Shown here: positions 1-12,600 of the stretch, in pieces
Layout of the letters: each line of letters opens with the position of its first letter
How positions within the stretch are numbered: position 1 is the stretch's first letter
NCBI RefSeq assembly: GCF_048128805.1
Contig: NC_136010.1
Coordinates: 16,733,980 to 16,797,979 of the forward strand
Source of the DNA: Centroberyx gerrardi
Taxonomy: Eukaryota > Chordata > Actinopteri > Beryciformes > Berycidae
Reading direction: 5' to 3'
Length of the DNA stretch: 64,000 bases
Translations under genes and position numbers: made by a program
The notes under the pieces: model-generated
What the model was told of the DNA's origin: nothing
The model's database searches: none
What the model saw: only the letters and a program-made list of their open reading frames with translations

Positions 1-1945
1 TTCTCAGTGCCACTGATGAAGACAAGAACATAAACTTTTGCAAACAGGCCGCAGGGTGAACCAGGACAGACACAAAACATGCATGTGTGTGATTATTGCT
101 ATAGTTCCAGTCTTAGCTTCCATTAGACAGAATCGTGGCAGCAGCAATGAATAGAATATAGAGAATAACACAACAAAAAGGGAGTATTGAAAATGACAAC
201 AAATAATTACTACAAAAGAACATATTGAGGATAGTACAACAAAGATACAGTGTCTTTGTCATGGTAATGTAGAACTTCTATTGGCTTGCAATTATTCTTG
301 CTACACAGACTAAATGTACAGGTTAGCAGATATTTGCAGTTTACATATTTACAATATGCAAGATGTACGCAGGGTGTGCAACATGTGCAGCGGTGGCTCT
401 CCATATTATTAGATTTATAGAGTGGAGAATTCTTCAATTACTAGAATTTTTGACCATAAAGAAAGTACTTTGTCTCTTGTGTTATTGTTCATGTTATCAT
501 GATAAATTCTTAGAATCGCTTCTAATTTTATCTCTGGAAATCTGTGTTTGTGGTCTGGACACTATAGCTACGGTTTGTAAGAGAGAGTTACTAAGTGAAG
601 GGGACAAACAAGAGATGCATCTGAAATGAAAGAGATCGAAGAGTGTGTGTCATTTCTAAAATGCTGCATCTGGACCATTTTATATCCTGGTTTCGAAGCA
701 CGCTGTACCCTACTGAGTGATGGCTTGACTGATAAGCTCGACAGTCAGAAGATCAAGTGCAGTTTCACTATGAGTGTGTCAGAGCAGAGAGTCATAGAAA
801 AACACAACTGCACACACAAGTGAACCAAGAGGCCTTAAAGACGGTGTCAGTGTCAAGAGTCAGTGTCAAAGAATTGTCACTGGGCTGGTATGAAAGGTGC
901 ATGCAGTGTTGGCATCTTATCTGAGCAGCTCTGTGCATGCAGGTTGCCGAATGCTACCGTAATGTTCATTGACATGCTAAAGCACTGCTGCATGCAAGGC
1001 AGGGTTCTCTCTCTCTCTCTCTCTCTTTCCCCCTTTCTCCCTCCTACCTTCTCTCATCTATAATTGATTGCTCCCACTGTACCAACTTCATTTGCTGGCT
1101 GTGAATAATGAATGAGACACGGAGTGGAGGCGCTTTTTCCCCTCCGCTGGTTTGATACCCGATTAGCCGTTTATCTGTGCTATCCGTGACCAGGCCTGCG
1201 GCGCCCAACGTGTGCCACCGAGTAAAGGAACACTGCCAAGGAGATTGTTCTGCCTTGGGGAGAAAAGGCATAACAGCATGGACAAAAATTGAATTTATCA
1301 ATCCCTTTGATTAGCGTTAATTAAGACCAAGCAACAAGTCGACATGTCATTTTAGGATACGATGTAAGCCTGCGAGGCTGTGAGATTGCTGTCCAGTGAG
1401 ACGGTGAAACAGTAGAGTTGTTGCATGGAGGCGAACCCTGCGAACCCTGCAAATTATAGTGAGTGCATGATTCCCATTATAGCAGTCTCACTGTAGTGAT
1501 CACATATATGTCTTTAAGTACCTTATCTCACACACGTACACACACATATGCGGTACATACCTCGTGCATACACTCGCACACACTCGCACACAGAGGCAAA
1601 TTGCTCCCTACTGCAGTGGGATGTGCTCTTTTGAGGTACACGCCATGTGATGCACCTTCCTCTTACCAGCCTTACACAGCTCAATGGACTTTCAAGCTGT
1701 GCCCAACACGCAGCCTCACTCACACTCAACTCACACTTAGCATGATTATTAATAGCATGTTTCAGTTCCACAACGCGGCAGAGAAATGCAAGCGAAGCAG
1801 TTTGGAACTCGGGGGCCAAAGATGACGTTACTGGTCGGGGGGTAAAGTTACGTAAACCAGAGGCTGCAAATGGCACTTCCTGGAAGAGCAGAGTTGACAT
1901 GAGTACCTTGTAGCCTCGTTGTGCCAGGCCCAAACTCACACACGT

Positions 1946-1985
<40 letters not shown>

Positions 1986-2122
1986 ATGTATTCTCATTCA
2001 TGGAAAAGATTGTTCTGATGCACATAAACTGATAACAGAGCCACATTGCTGCTCGTCTGCCGTTGGGGAAGGTTGTAACTGACAGCACAGCAGCTGGTCA
2101 ACTTTCTGCAACCTGATGGAAT

Positions 2123-2153
<31 letters not shown>
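1946..2153. repeat. Paired CA and GT microsatellites
   Basis: A CA run (1946 to 1979) and a GT run (2124 to 2153) lie about 145 bp apart in opposite sense, so the single strand could fold on itself. Open frames rich in His-Thr or Cys-Val across them are repeat translations, not genes. Confidence 0.9.
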
Positions 2154-2155
<2 letters not shown>

Positions 2156-2159
2156 TGGA

Positions 2160-2830
2160 GGAACGGTGGATAGGTGATAATGATGTTGACGATGGTAATG
2201 AGATGAGGATGTGGAGGGAGAGGGGGAAGAGGGCAAGGATGAAGAGGAGGATGAGAATGAGGGTGATAATTAGGAGGATGGGGGTGATGATGATGTAATT
2301 AGGACGAGGAGGAGGAAGAGGAATATCTTGAGCTGTGTCCCTCCTCACCTCAGCATCAGGTATAAGAACGGCATTCAGCTGCTTGAATCGGTGAAAAGCA
2401 TCAACATCCTCTCTATCCATTTTCATCTCTGCCTCTCCCTCCTTCCCCCCGCCTCCCTCTCTCTGTCTGGCCATACATCTAAATACTGAAAGAAAAGCCC
2501 TAACACAGCGAGACCCTGAGTTTCTGTCTGAACCCTATAGAGTGCTAGAAAACTGTCTGAGTGAGTCTGAATAAGTCTTGATCTGCAGAGGTAGATACAG
2601 AGAGGCACAGTTAGGAAGGGAGAGGGAGGAGAGGGAGAGAAAAAAAAAGAAAAGATTTAAAACACAAGAGAGCGAGAGTGCGTGAGAATGAGAGAGATGT
2701 ACTGTAGGGAGCTGGAGGGAGATGGAGAGAGAAAGCAAGAGAGATGGAGGGAGAATAGATGAGCGTGAGAGTGTGTGAGAGCGATAGATAGAGACAGAGC
2801 GAGCAGGAGGAGGGGGAGAGTGTAAACAGC
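2160..2830. repeat. Purine-rich (GA) low-complexity tract
   Basis: The + strand is strongly biased to G and A in two blocks, about 2160 to 2335 and 2610 to 2820, with many GAG, GGA and GAGAGA units. Frames on the - strand here read as Ser/Leu-rich low-complexity protein and are not credible genes. Homopurine tracts of this type can form triplex DNA. Confidence 0.75.
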
Positions 2831-4605
2831 AGAAGGTTCACTGGGTTCAGTGTTCAGTAGAGGAGCTGAAAGATGGGCGTCAGAACTCGAAGCCCAGGGG
2901 GCTGGATAGTGGTGCGTGACTCACATACTCATGCATACATTCACACACATGCATGCACACACACACACACACACACGCAGTCACATGCATAAGCACACAC
3001 ACATGTACGCAAACAAGTACTCTCATAAAAAACATCCAAATGCAATTTTATTTCCAAACATGAGCCATTACACACACAAACCCCAGGGAGACAAACTGAG
3101 ACATAAATAATAGAGCTATTTGAAAAGCATGGCGTATTGTTTATCATATGACACCTTTTTCATCGTCTTCTTACAATACTTCCTGGTAACTCATTTTCCT
3201 ACTTCTCACAAGTCCCTTAAGAAGAGACTATAAAATATATCCAGCAAATTGCTTCATGGCAGCATTCAGCACTGCTTTAATCACTGTGATCTATATTGGA
3301 GCCTTTGTAGAAGTCCCCTACTATGTATATATTGCGGTCGTTGTGTTGACTTAGAAAATCTATGACAGGCTGACACACAATGTTCAAATTTGCACAGACA
3401 AGCAACAGAAAATGACATGTAGGCCTTTACATTTGCAGGTCACCCAAACCATCTCACTGTGCGGTGCAATTTTTTCTCTGGCAATGACTGATATGACTTG
3501 AAAATACCAAGTTCACTGCTGCATATCAGTGGCAGGGCACAGCCTGACGAGTCAAACCGATACCGTCAGTCAGCCGGTCTAGGCAGCCTGTTCTCTCCAC
3601 ATGAGTCACTAGGTCTCATTTAGACACTGAAAAACACTGCGCACACTTGCAAAACTGACATTACAACTGTCATGTTACCCCAAAAGTAATCCTTCCCGGC
3701 GCACGCTGTCCCAGCTTCTCCTCAGAGAAGCATGACAGAATCAAAGAGCCTTCACTCCATCCACTTTCACACCTTACTGACTGGGCTGCAGATTACATGT
3801 AACATCCATACCTGCAGAGGGATAAAAGGCGACTGAAACACGAGATGAATGTCCCAGAGTACTGAGCTTGGTGACTTTAGAAAGTTATTTCGGCATAACA
3901 GGTGGATATAAATCCGACTCTCAGATTCCCCAGAGACAAGGACACATACAGTATTGAATACAGCAGTTGTGTTTAAAAGGCATTACTGCTTTCAAAGAGG
4001 CTGTCTGTCACTATGTCGCATTCTTTACAAAGTCTGGCCACTCAAAGCTCTCTTTCACACAGAATACGCTGTGCGTCTCACAACTGAGGCAAACACAATC
4101 CTAGCAGCCTTCTAGCCTAACAACGGCTAATTAACACCTTGACGGCGCCGTGCACTCCCCTTTCTGGGAACAAAGGCATTGTTACTGTCGCCTTGCATTC
4201 CTGCTAGTTTTAGCAAACAGACAAACGGCATCTAGGTACATTCTAACAGTGAGGCTCAGAGGCAGAAGTTGGAACGCAGGCAGGCAGGTGTATGTGTGTG
4301 TGTGCATGTGGCGCAATGTGGCACTTGGATGTCTGTTGCCATGGTGACCCCCAGAATACCCCCATACAGCATATTGTGATATATTTTAGTAAAGTTAGAG
4401 GGCTTTGACTTTACTGTCTGGTGCAGCCGTGAGGATGTGCTATGGATTTTTTTTTTTTTTTTTTTACTTTTTTGATCTTTACAACTTTTGTCTGTTCCTG
4501 CAGTTGTTCACTGTGAATATCCACCAGCTTATCTCAGCAGGCATGTGGTGTATTGTTCAACCTAAGTGTAATGTGAAGGCAAAGGGAATGCTGTAGTGAC
4601 CATGA

Positions 4606-4669
4606 GTAGTGTGTGTGTGTGTGTCTGATGTGTGTGTGCGCGCATGCATATATGTGTGTGTGTGTGTGT

Positions 4670-4715
<46 letters not shown>

Positions 4716-4824
4716 TCACCACAGCATGACTCACAAGCCACATCAGAGAATATGCTGCAGAAAATTGAGACAACACAGTTTCAAAGAGGAAGCCAGCACT
4801 GATAGAGCTCAAAGAGCAACAGGC

Positions 4825-4857
<33 letters not shown>
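4606..4857. repeat. GT array with nearby CA array
   Basis: A long interrupted GT array (about 4606 to 4713) is followed by a CA array (4826 to 4857), with about 110 bp of unique sequence between. The long Cys-Val and His-Thr frames over it are artefacts of the repeat. Confidence 0.9.
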
Positions 4858-4858
<1 letters not shown>

Positions 4859-5862
4859 AACACTGTTTAACCCTCACTGGAAATCCCCTTTTTTCACCTG
4901 AATGAATTCAATGTGTGAGTATCTGAAACCTCTGGCAGTTACTGAGATGATGATGATGATTGTATTTCCCCAAGAAACAACTAAACAAAAGTAACATGTA
5001 ACCCAACAATGGTGGTCGAGAACAATAACAAAAAACAAAAAAAAAAATCCCTAAATGATTCTTGTTTATTTCATTTTGCTTATGTAGGTGGCAAACACCC
5101 CTTTGTGCTTATTTGTTGCAGAAATAACTCATTGGATTTTTAAGTGGTAAGATTCTTGCTGTTTGAAAGATTTTCTCTTACATTCTAATCAATGTGCTTG
5201 TAAACTCTGCACAGCAGGTGCTCCTTTAGTTTGAGCTACCATGTAATACACAATCTTCACCAGCAGATGGCGAACTACGCTCACAAATGAAATTATGATT
5301 TAGCTCAAGGTAAGGAACATTTGAGAACTAATGTAATTCACAGCTATGGATGAGTCCTTTACTTCAGTATATGTAATGACAGGGACATTCACAAAGGGCA
5401 TTTTTGTTTACAGTTCAATTTCAACATCTGAGTGAGCTTATGTCGACCATCAAAACTTCATGTCTTGCTGTACAGCGCTATGTTCTGTCTTGTGAAGCAT
5501 GCAGATCTACTCTAAATACAGATATTACATCTGATGCAAATCAGATGTCTAAGTAGGTGGCCTATGAAATTGTACTGCTGGGAGAATATAAATAGCATCG
5601 CTCAGCTCATAGATCATCACAGCATCAGGATGGGATGAGACTAGGCTATGTATCATATCTTATTAGGACTATACTTCTTTAACTCCTAGGTAGCCTGCAG
5701 TGAGCTTTTCCAAGACATTAGTGGTTAGATTGGAGCATCCTCCTCCAGCTGATCTGTGATGTAATTGCCTGTTAGAGGCCTCTTATTATGGAAAGGGGGA
5801 GTCAGGACCTGCAAGAATCCCTGATCCCTGATGCTAAGTGCTTATTAACCCCCTACAGAGAC

Positions 5863-5960
5863 TCTGTGTGTGTGTGTGTGTGTGTGTGTGCGTGCGTGCG
5901 TGCATGCGTGTGTGTGTGTGAGTGTGTGTGTGCGTGTGTGTGTGCGTGCTTGCGTGTGGA
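5863..5960. repeat. GT/GC compound microsatellite
   Basis: Alternating purine-pyrimidine run of GT interrupted by GC steps (GTGCGTGC). Alternating GT/GC DNA is a classical Z-DNA-prone sequence. Confidence 0.85.
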
Positions 5961-6265
5961 TACATATGTTTTTCTTTCTTTGTGTGCATGTGCTTGTGTG
6001 TATTTTTGTGTAAGTACATACTAGTGCATACATGTATGCTGTTGTTCATGCTTAGAGGAAACTTTTAAAATTGTCAAAAGAAAAGAAACAAATTTGAGTG
6101 TCAGCAGCAGTGAATTTAACTATACTAAAAAGTTATGCAAAACTACTCAGTGATACAATACTATGAATAGGATTTTGGGTTGAAGTGGCTATCTGTCTCA
6201 GGGAGAGAAGTTAGGGACTTTCTGTCAGAGATACTGTTGTCAATTAAAAACAAACAACCAAGCAA

Positions 6266-6477
<212 letters not shown>

Positions 6478-6480
6478 CAG

Positions 6481-6694
6481 TACTGTGCAAAAGTCTTAGG
6501 CACCCTAGCTTTAAAATGTATCTTTGATGTTTGTTTTCTGCATTGGTGTGTCAGTAGACTGCTCTTTATAGTACATTTCTTTGATATGGATGGAGAAACT
6601 TTTAATTTCATTATTTTTGAAAGCATCTTTGCTTTATGGATGTTTTTTTACATGTGCCTAAGGCTTTTGCACTTTTGCCTAAGGCTTTTGCACA
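6481..6694. mobile_element. Short inverted-repeat DNA element (MITE) set in AT repeat
   Basis: The left end (GTGCAAAAGTCTTAGGCAC, from 6485) is matched in reverse complement by the right end (GTGCCTAAGGCTTTTGCAC, from 6654). A second partial copy of the right end follows (to 6694). AT repeats flank both sides. The inverted ends, small size and lack of a frame indicate a non-autonomous DNA element. TA-targeting Tc1/mariner kin is a reasonable guess but cannot be proved by eye. Confidence 0.7.
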
Positions 6695-7180
6695 TATATA
6701 TATATATATATACATAACATGGAATTTAGGCTACAGTATCAGGAACCTGCACAGAGCTATTTTTTCCTGCTTATTTCAAAAAGAGCTAATGAATTATGAA
6801 TAACTGTGGGGAAAAGCTGTTTTTGCAGCAGTGCAGAAGGAGTCGGGTTATGAGGTCAGCCTGCAAACTGCTGGGTTCTCCCTGTTATGATGAGACAACC
6901 TGTGATGGTTTATCAATCCACCGCTTGTCCCATCACTGTTCCACTTCCATGGCTTTCATCCCATGAGCTTTCATCTCAGACAGCTACAACAAAGCAGGGA
7001 TGGCAGAGCAGGGAGGGATTTGATCCTGGTATATTCCTGCACATTATGTAAAAAGCCTATTCTCCTCCTGATCCAACCTGATCCTATTGCTGGCTGCCCC
7101 CCTCGTCGTGTCCAGTTGGTACAGGCCACACTGCCGTAGCCTACTATCACTCTCCCTCCGTCCCTAAGCTGCACAGCTCC

Positions 7181-7582
7181 CTACAACCCCACTGAGCCTG
7201 TCTGGCTGAGAGAGCGAGAGTGAGTCTGTGTGTGTGTGTCAGAGAGAGAGGCAGCCTGAGATGAAAGTGTTAAGCAGCAAGAGGGAAACCTAAAGAGAAC
7301 AACAAAGCCAGTCAGTGAAGGGGAGGGAGGCAGCGGATGCAGAAAAAAAGGCAGAACAGAGTAGAAGAAAGAGAAGGGGAAGAGGAGAGGGAGATAAAGG
7401 GGTAGAGTGAAGGTGCTATCTTAGATATTCTTGGCGCCAAAGTCCAGAGATGCAATGACTAGATGACCAGCCGCTACACACGCCAGCGTCCTGTCCTGGA
7501 GCCCTGACAGGAGGGGAAGAGGCAAATCTACACACTCATCTACACACTAACACTCCACCGCCGGTCCCACAGCGATTGGATC
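7181..7582 (+). promoter_or_regulatory. dbndd2: Probable dbndd2 5' UTR / promoter region
   Basis: The sequence directly upstream of the exon-1 ATG is purine-rich (AG repeats, GAGAGAGAGGCAGCC) with no TATA box that I could pick out. It has no competing long open frame. The transcription start cannot be placed from sequence alone. Confidence 0.35.
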
Positions 7583-9590
7583 ATGTCGTCTACTGGGTCA
7601 ACCAACCACAACAAACGTCTGGCATGTAAGTAACACAATGTATGATGTGCCAAACCCTTTCTCTGTCTCTGTAATGAGTTGATATGAATATGAAGTTGAG
7701 AACAAAGTGATATTCAGCAGACAGTCAACAAATTGCACTGTAACTTTCTTACTGTACAGTAAATTACTGTGTTTTACTGTAACACTTTGCTTACTTTTCT
7801 CTCAGTTCTGAGCAGTAATTGACTCACATTGACTGTTTAAGAGGACAACAATATTCTACAGAAGTCGCCGCAAGTTTTAATGGACTACTACTGCATGTCC
7901 TGGGCAATAAAGTTTCAGTGCAAGATTGTGCAGAAGGGATTAAAACCCTGCTTCTGTACTGAATCAGTGCTACATATATCATGACTCATCTCTCTCAGGC
8001 ACTTGGACCATCATAGTTCACCTCTTCATAAGGCCTGTGTGATTTTGGCATCAGTATCTCTCTATGATAAGATAACAGACTGGTTTTGGGTGGATGTTCT
8101 TGAACATATAGCCATGCATAGCAGTTACATAACAATTTTGTGCAGGCTATGTTGCGGAAAACTATCCCCCAAGGATTAGTTTATCCCTTGGTCAGTGGAA
8201 AACATGAAAATAGAAATGTTCAGTTTATCTTTTTACTAATTGATCCATTGGTGAACCAAACCTCATAAGCAACTATAGTACAAATCTTCTTTATTACCAG
8301 CCCACCAAACTATTCAAAGCAATAACATAAACAGGTTATCTCTTATTAACCAGATTAGCCTGACATCACTGATGGTGGTGTGACACTGTGCACGCAGATG
8401 TGGTCTAATTACACAGAGTGAAGGGATAACTACCACTTCTTACCACTGTCTCACTGAGCTAAGAGGAAGGTCTTTACTTAGACACAGAATGGACATGCTA
8501 ACTGGTACCTGCCTGACAGAGGAACACTGGCTGGCTTCCTAATTGAGCAGCTGACCTCACATGCAGCTGGGAAATAATATGTATGGGTTTTAGTAGTTAA
8601 CTGTGTCAGGAGAACAGTCTATAGTACTCACTACAGTACATTAATATATGAGAATATGTGTGTGCGTGTGCGTGCAACTATCAGTATGTTCATGTGTTTA
8701 GAGGTAGAGCAGTATGTGTGAGCTCAGTGGAGACCTGGCTACTGAAAGGCCTGTTTTGATCGACTTTAATAGGCAGCAGTGGGCAAGGCTGGAGGTCATC
8801 TATGCATTTAGCCCAGACTGGAGTGCCTTAATGGCTTTGGGAATGGGAATGGGAATGGCCCTGGGAATACAGAATCCGGTCAGAGACTTTACCTCTCTCC
8901 GCCTTCGTTCTAGGGAGCGGGTGGCCAGACAGAGCCAAGCACAGCTAGGGATCATAAGGACTTGAAGATGACAGCGAACAGATGAAACGCATGTAGACTC
9001 CCAGACAGAGAGGGGTGGACAAAATCATAAGAGAAAGGAGCGGTTGATCCCATGTCTGTTTACATCATCCGTTTCTGGCTCCACACCCCTGTGATGTATA
9101 GTATTCTTTCCTTTTGGCTTCAGGTGGGAGGCTCTGCAGCGTGAAATGTGATGATGATGGTGGCGGTGGGATTACAACTGACCAGTGAGGCTCTACTGTA
9201 TTCATACTCTACTGTGTGTGATAATATATGGTTTTGTGTTTATGGATGTGTGTGAGTGTACGTTTGTGTGTGTGCGTGTGTGTGTGTGCGTGTGTGTGGC
9301 TGTTGTGGTGCAGTGATCTCACTCATGAATGATTTATGCTGGATGGACTGCTGTGGCTGAGAGGCGAGAGCAGGAGAGGGATTGGCTCGGTAAATAATAG
9401 CAGTAATACCTAAAGATGATGTGGCTGCAGACTTCTGAGAGCTGGGCGACACTATCATTGGCCCCCAGGGGGAATTAGGAGCTGCAAGAAAGGAGGGAGA
9501 AAGGGAGGAGGGCGGGGTTGAATGGGCTGTTAACTGTCAGAGTGATTGACTGGCCATACACTGCACCCGCTTTTTCTTCTCCGTCTGTCT

Positions 9591-9650
<60 letters not shown>

Positions 9651-12600
9651 TGCACACAAACACACACCCACTCACTCTGTTACCCTGAAAAAGGAAAGAT
9701 GATCATGGGATTTCTCGCCACTTGCCACAAGGGGATTGAATGGTACATCATGTGACAGTCTGTTTCAATAGGAACATTTGTTCTCTGCCTCCTATGCAGT
9801 TCCCCCGGACTCTAGATCTATTGCTGCACCATCACAATGACATGGCAGGGCTAATGGAGCGTGTATTTACAGTCGGATGTTTTCGTCACTTGAAATGCTC
9901 TCTACTGCCCACGTCTCCCCGAAAAAAGATGCTGATAAGGGAGCTAAAACAGAGTGAGGCAGAGAGAAACAAATGCACAGCGTGTGCTGCTGCAAAAAAA
10001 AACAGCAACCCGAGACACTGACATGTAATTTGTCTTACATGTATGGGCTGGGGAATAAAAAGACAAGCAGTGACTGTGGATAGGAAAGATGGAGAAAAGA
10101 GAGAGTAGAGGAGGGATCAGACCATGGATGAATAGCCACCAGATGAAAGGTAATCATGTGCTTCAGCTTCTCCGGTCACCTCTGGCCTCGCACCACCACC
10201 CCCCACCCCCATCCACCACCTACCCCCCCACCCGCCCCCACCCCCCCTCCACATGCTGGGGTTAGTAGGTTCCTGGACATCCCACTGATAATCTGATCAG
10301 CATGGATCAGAGCACAGTGTGCAGAAAGCGAGAGCGTGCTGAACAATGCGAGTGAACATAAATGGCAATGCAAGAGCAAGAAAAGGCAGCAGGAGAAGCA
10401 ATCAGGACGGCTGAGAAAATGTGGACTACAAAGAGGACGAAGCACAAAGGAAGGTGAACAAAAAAGGAAAGGAAAGCAAAGGAAACAAGAAATAAGAAAG
10501 CTTTTCCTTTTCAGTACAGCCAGTGAGATGATTTCTTGCCCTTGTGTGTTTGCCTCAACATACAGCAAATACACAAAAAATGCATGACATGACTGCAGCC
10601 TTGTATTTATCTGTTTGAGTAAATCTTAGCAGAGGCAATCAGACCCGGTAAAGCCTTTGCCTCAAATCTCTGACACTACAGTCACACCAGGCATAATGCA
10701 CAGTAAGTCGCAGGCTCAGGTTGCATAACACCACTGTCTCTTTTCTTACACTGACAGTTCTTTCCTTCTTTCTTAATTTCTTTCTTCCTTCCCTTTTCAC
10801 TCGCAAACACAACCAACACACACTGTACACACACGCAAACACACAATCACAAATCATTAAGCTGCACAGTCACGCTGCATTGTAGGGGTCTAATGGTGTA
10901 GGGTCTGCTGTTGAAGGATTGCGCCGGCGTTACATAAGAGCAAGCTCTAGGTAATTACGGTGCAGTGTGGGACGAGATGAGGCAGGGATTGCGGGGTAGG
11001 AGGCATGGACCCCGTTACGGATCACGAGTGTCATGGAATGTCAGAAGTCATCTGGTCAGATCAAGCGAACATAAACACCGGATCACTTAACTGGCCGACG
11101 AAGAACTCGAACAGCTGTGTGTCTTTCTCCACCCACAGTGAAGTTCTATCTTCAAAGTCTATCCACAATGGATTCAATTGAAAGGAGTCGCTGTTGCCTT
11201 TCTTGAGAGACAGCTAGTGAGTTCAGTGTGTGTGATTTCCTGGAGTCACTGAACAGAGTATTCAGTGTTGGCCGTACAGTGAGTCGTGTGCAGACAAGCC
11301 TCGGTACCAGGCTTCAAATCTGCTGGTGCTGTATTTTGCCCTGATATATGTCTAAGGCTGCTGACACTGCACCAAAATACATCATGGCTTGGTTACAGTA
11401 ACAGTGTTGCTGACTGATGCTACTGCAGGGCAGGGCAAAAGAAAAAGCCCCTCTTAAGGATTTTTCCTTCGTAGAGTCACACTTTGTAGATTCAATTTGA
11501 GATTAGTATTACCCTACACATAATATGAAGAGGAGATATCGCTAAGAAAATTCTGTGAGTTTTCAGAATTCAGTGTTTTTCATGTTTTGTCTAGAAGGGG
11601 CATCTTGCCTAACCTGATGGGAAAGATGCCCCTGACCAGAGGCAAAAAGCTCCCAGGGAGAATATTGGCCAAATGAATGCTTGAGTCATTTTCATGTCTT
11701 CTCAGTTAAGTCTAAATATCTTTACAAGCTCTAAGGATTCTAAATGTTTTATAAACTCTAAGAATCCTATTTTTCATAAATTGAATCTAATTTCATCAAT
11801 AGTTGTTACAGTAATGCCTTAGTCTTTAGTCTAGATAGCAAGTGATTGTGTAATAATGCACCAGAAAAGTTCTTTAAAGACTTTAACCTTAAAATATACA
11901 CCATTTTAATGCATTTTAAATCTTATAACAAGTTCACATTTCACATGCACTGTCTTATTTTCTTTTCGAAATCATCTAAATTGAATATAACATTATTATC
12001 TTACTGAATTTACTGCAAGTTCTGTGTGAAGCTACTAATAGATTTGTAATTAAATGGGGGAAAAAAATACACGTCAACCTGAACAATCTCGTAATAGACA
12101 GATTCGAAAATGTACAGACGAAATAGAAAGAGTTGATTTATTTTAGAAGCAGTTATTGCTTATTTGAATAGCCTGAATAGCCTGAATATTATAAGAACCC
12201 CCCCCCCCCCCCCCCAACCCCCCAAAAAATCATGGTCATGTAAATAGCACCGCTTTATCAGCAGTTCCAGTACAAATTTGTGTGTACCGCTGGTAAAGGA
12301 GGAGATCCCTCTTTCTCAAACATGTAACAACAAATATTTTTCCTTCATCAAACAAAAATGTCCGGGGTTTTAACTGAGTGTCAGACAGATCTCTGGCATG
12401 ACCTCAGTGTTCTGGCATCACCACCAATAATATCTAATCAGTAGATAAATATAGTACACTTCATGGGATGCACTGTAGGTAATGGTGGTTATGATCACAC
12501 ATGCCCAATTAGCTTATTTGATTGCAGAAATGGTATTGCTTTTAAACGCCTTTTTATCAATAACCAGTTCAATAAATCACCCTGGTGGAAACTGTTGTGT

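Noticed and set aside
1523-1987. A 154-aa frame on the - strand with a Cys-Val-rich start
   Set aside because: The start comes from the CA array, and the rest has no domain, splice support or codon pattern of a gene.
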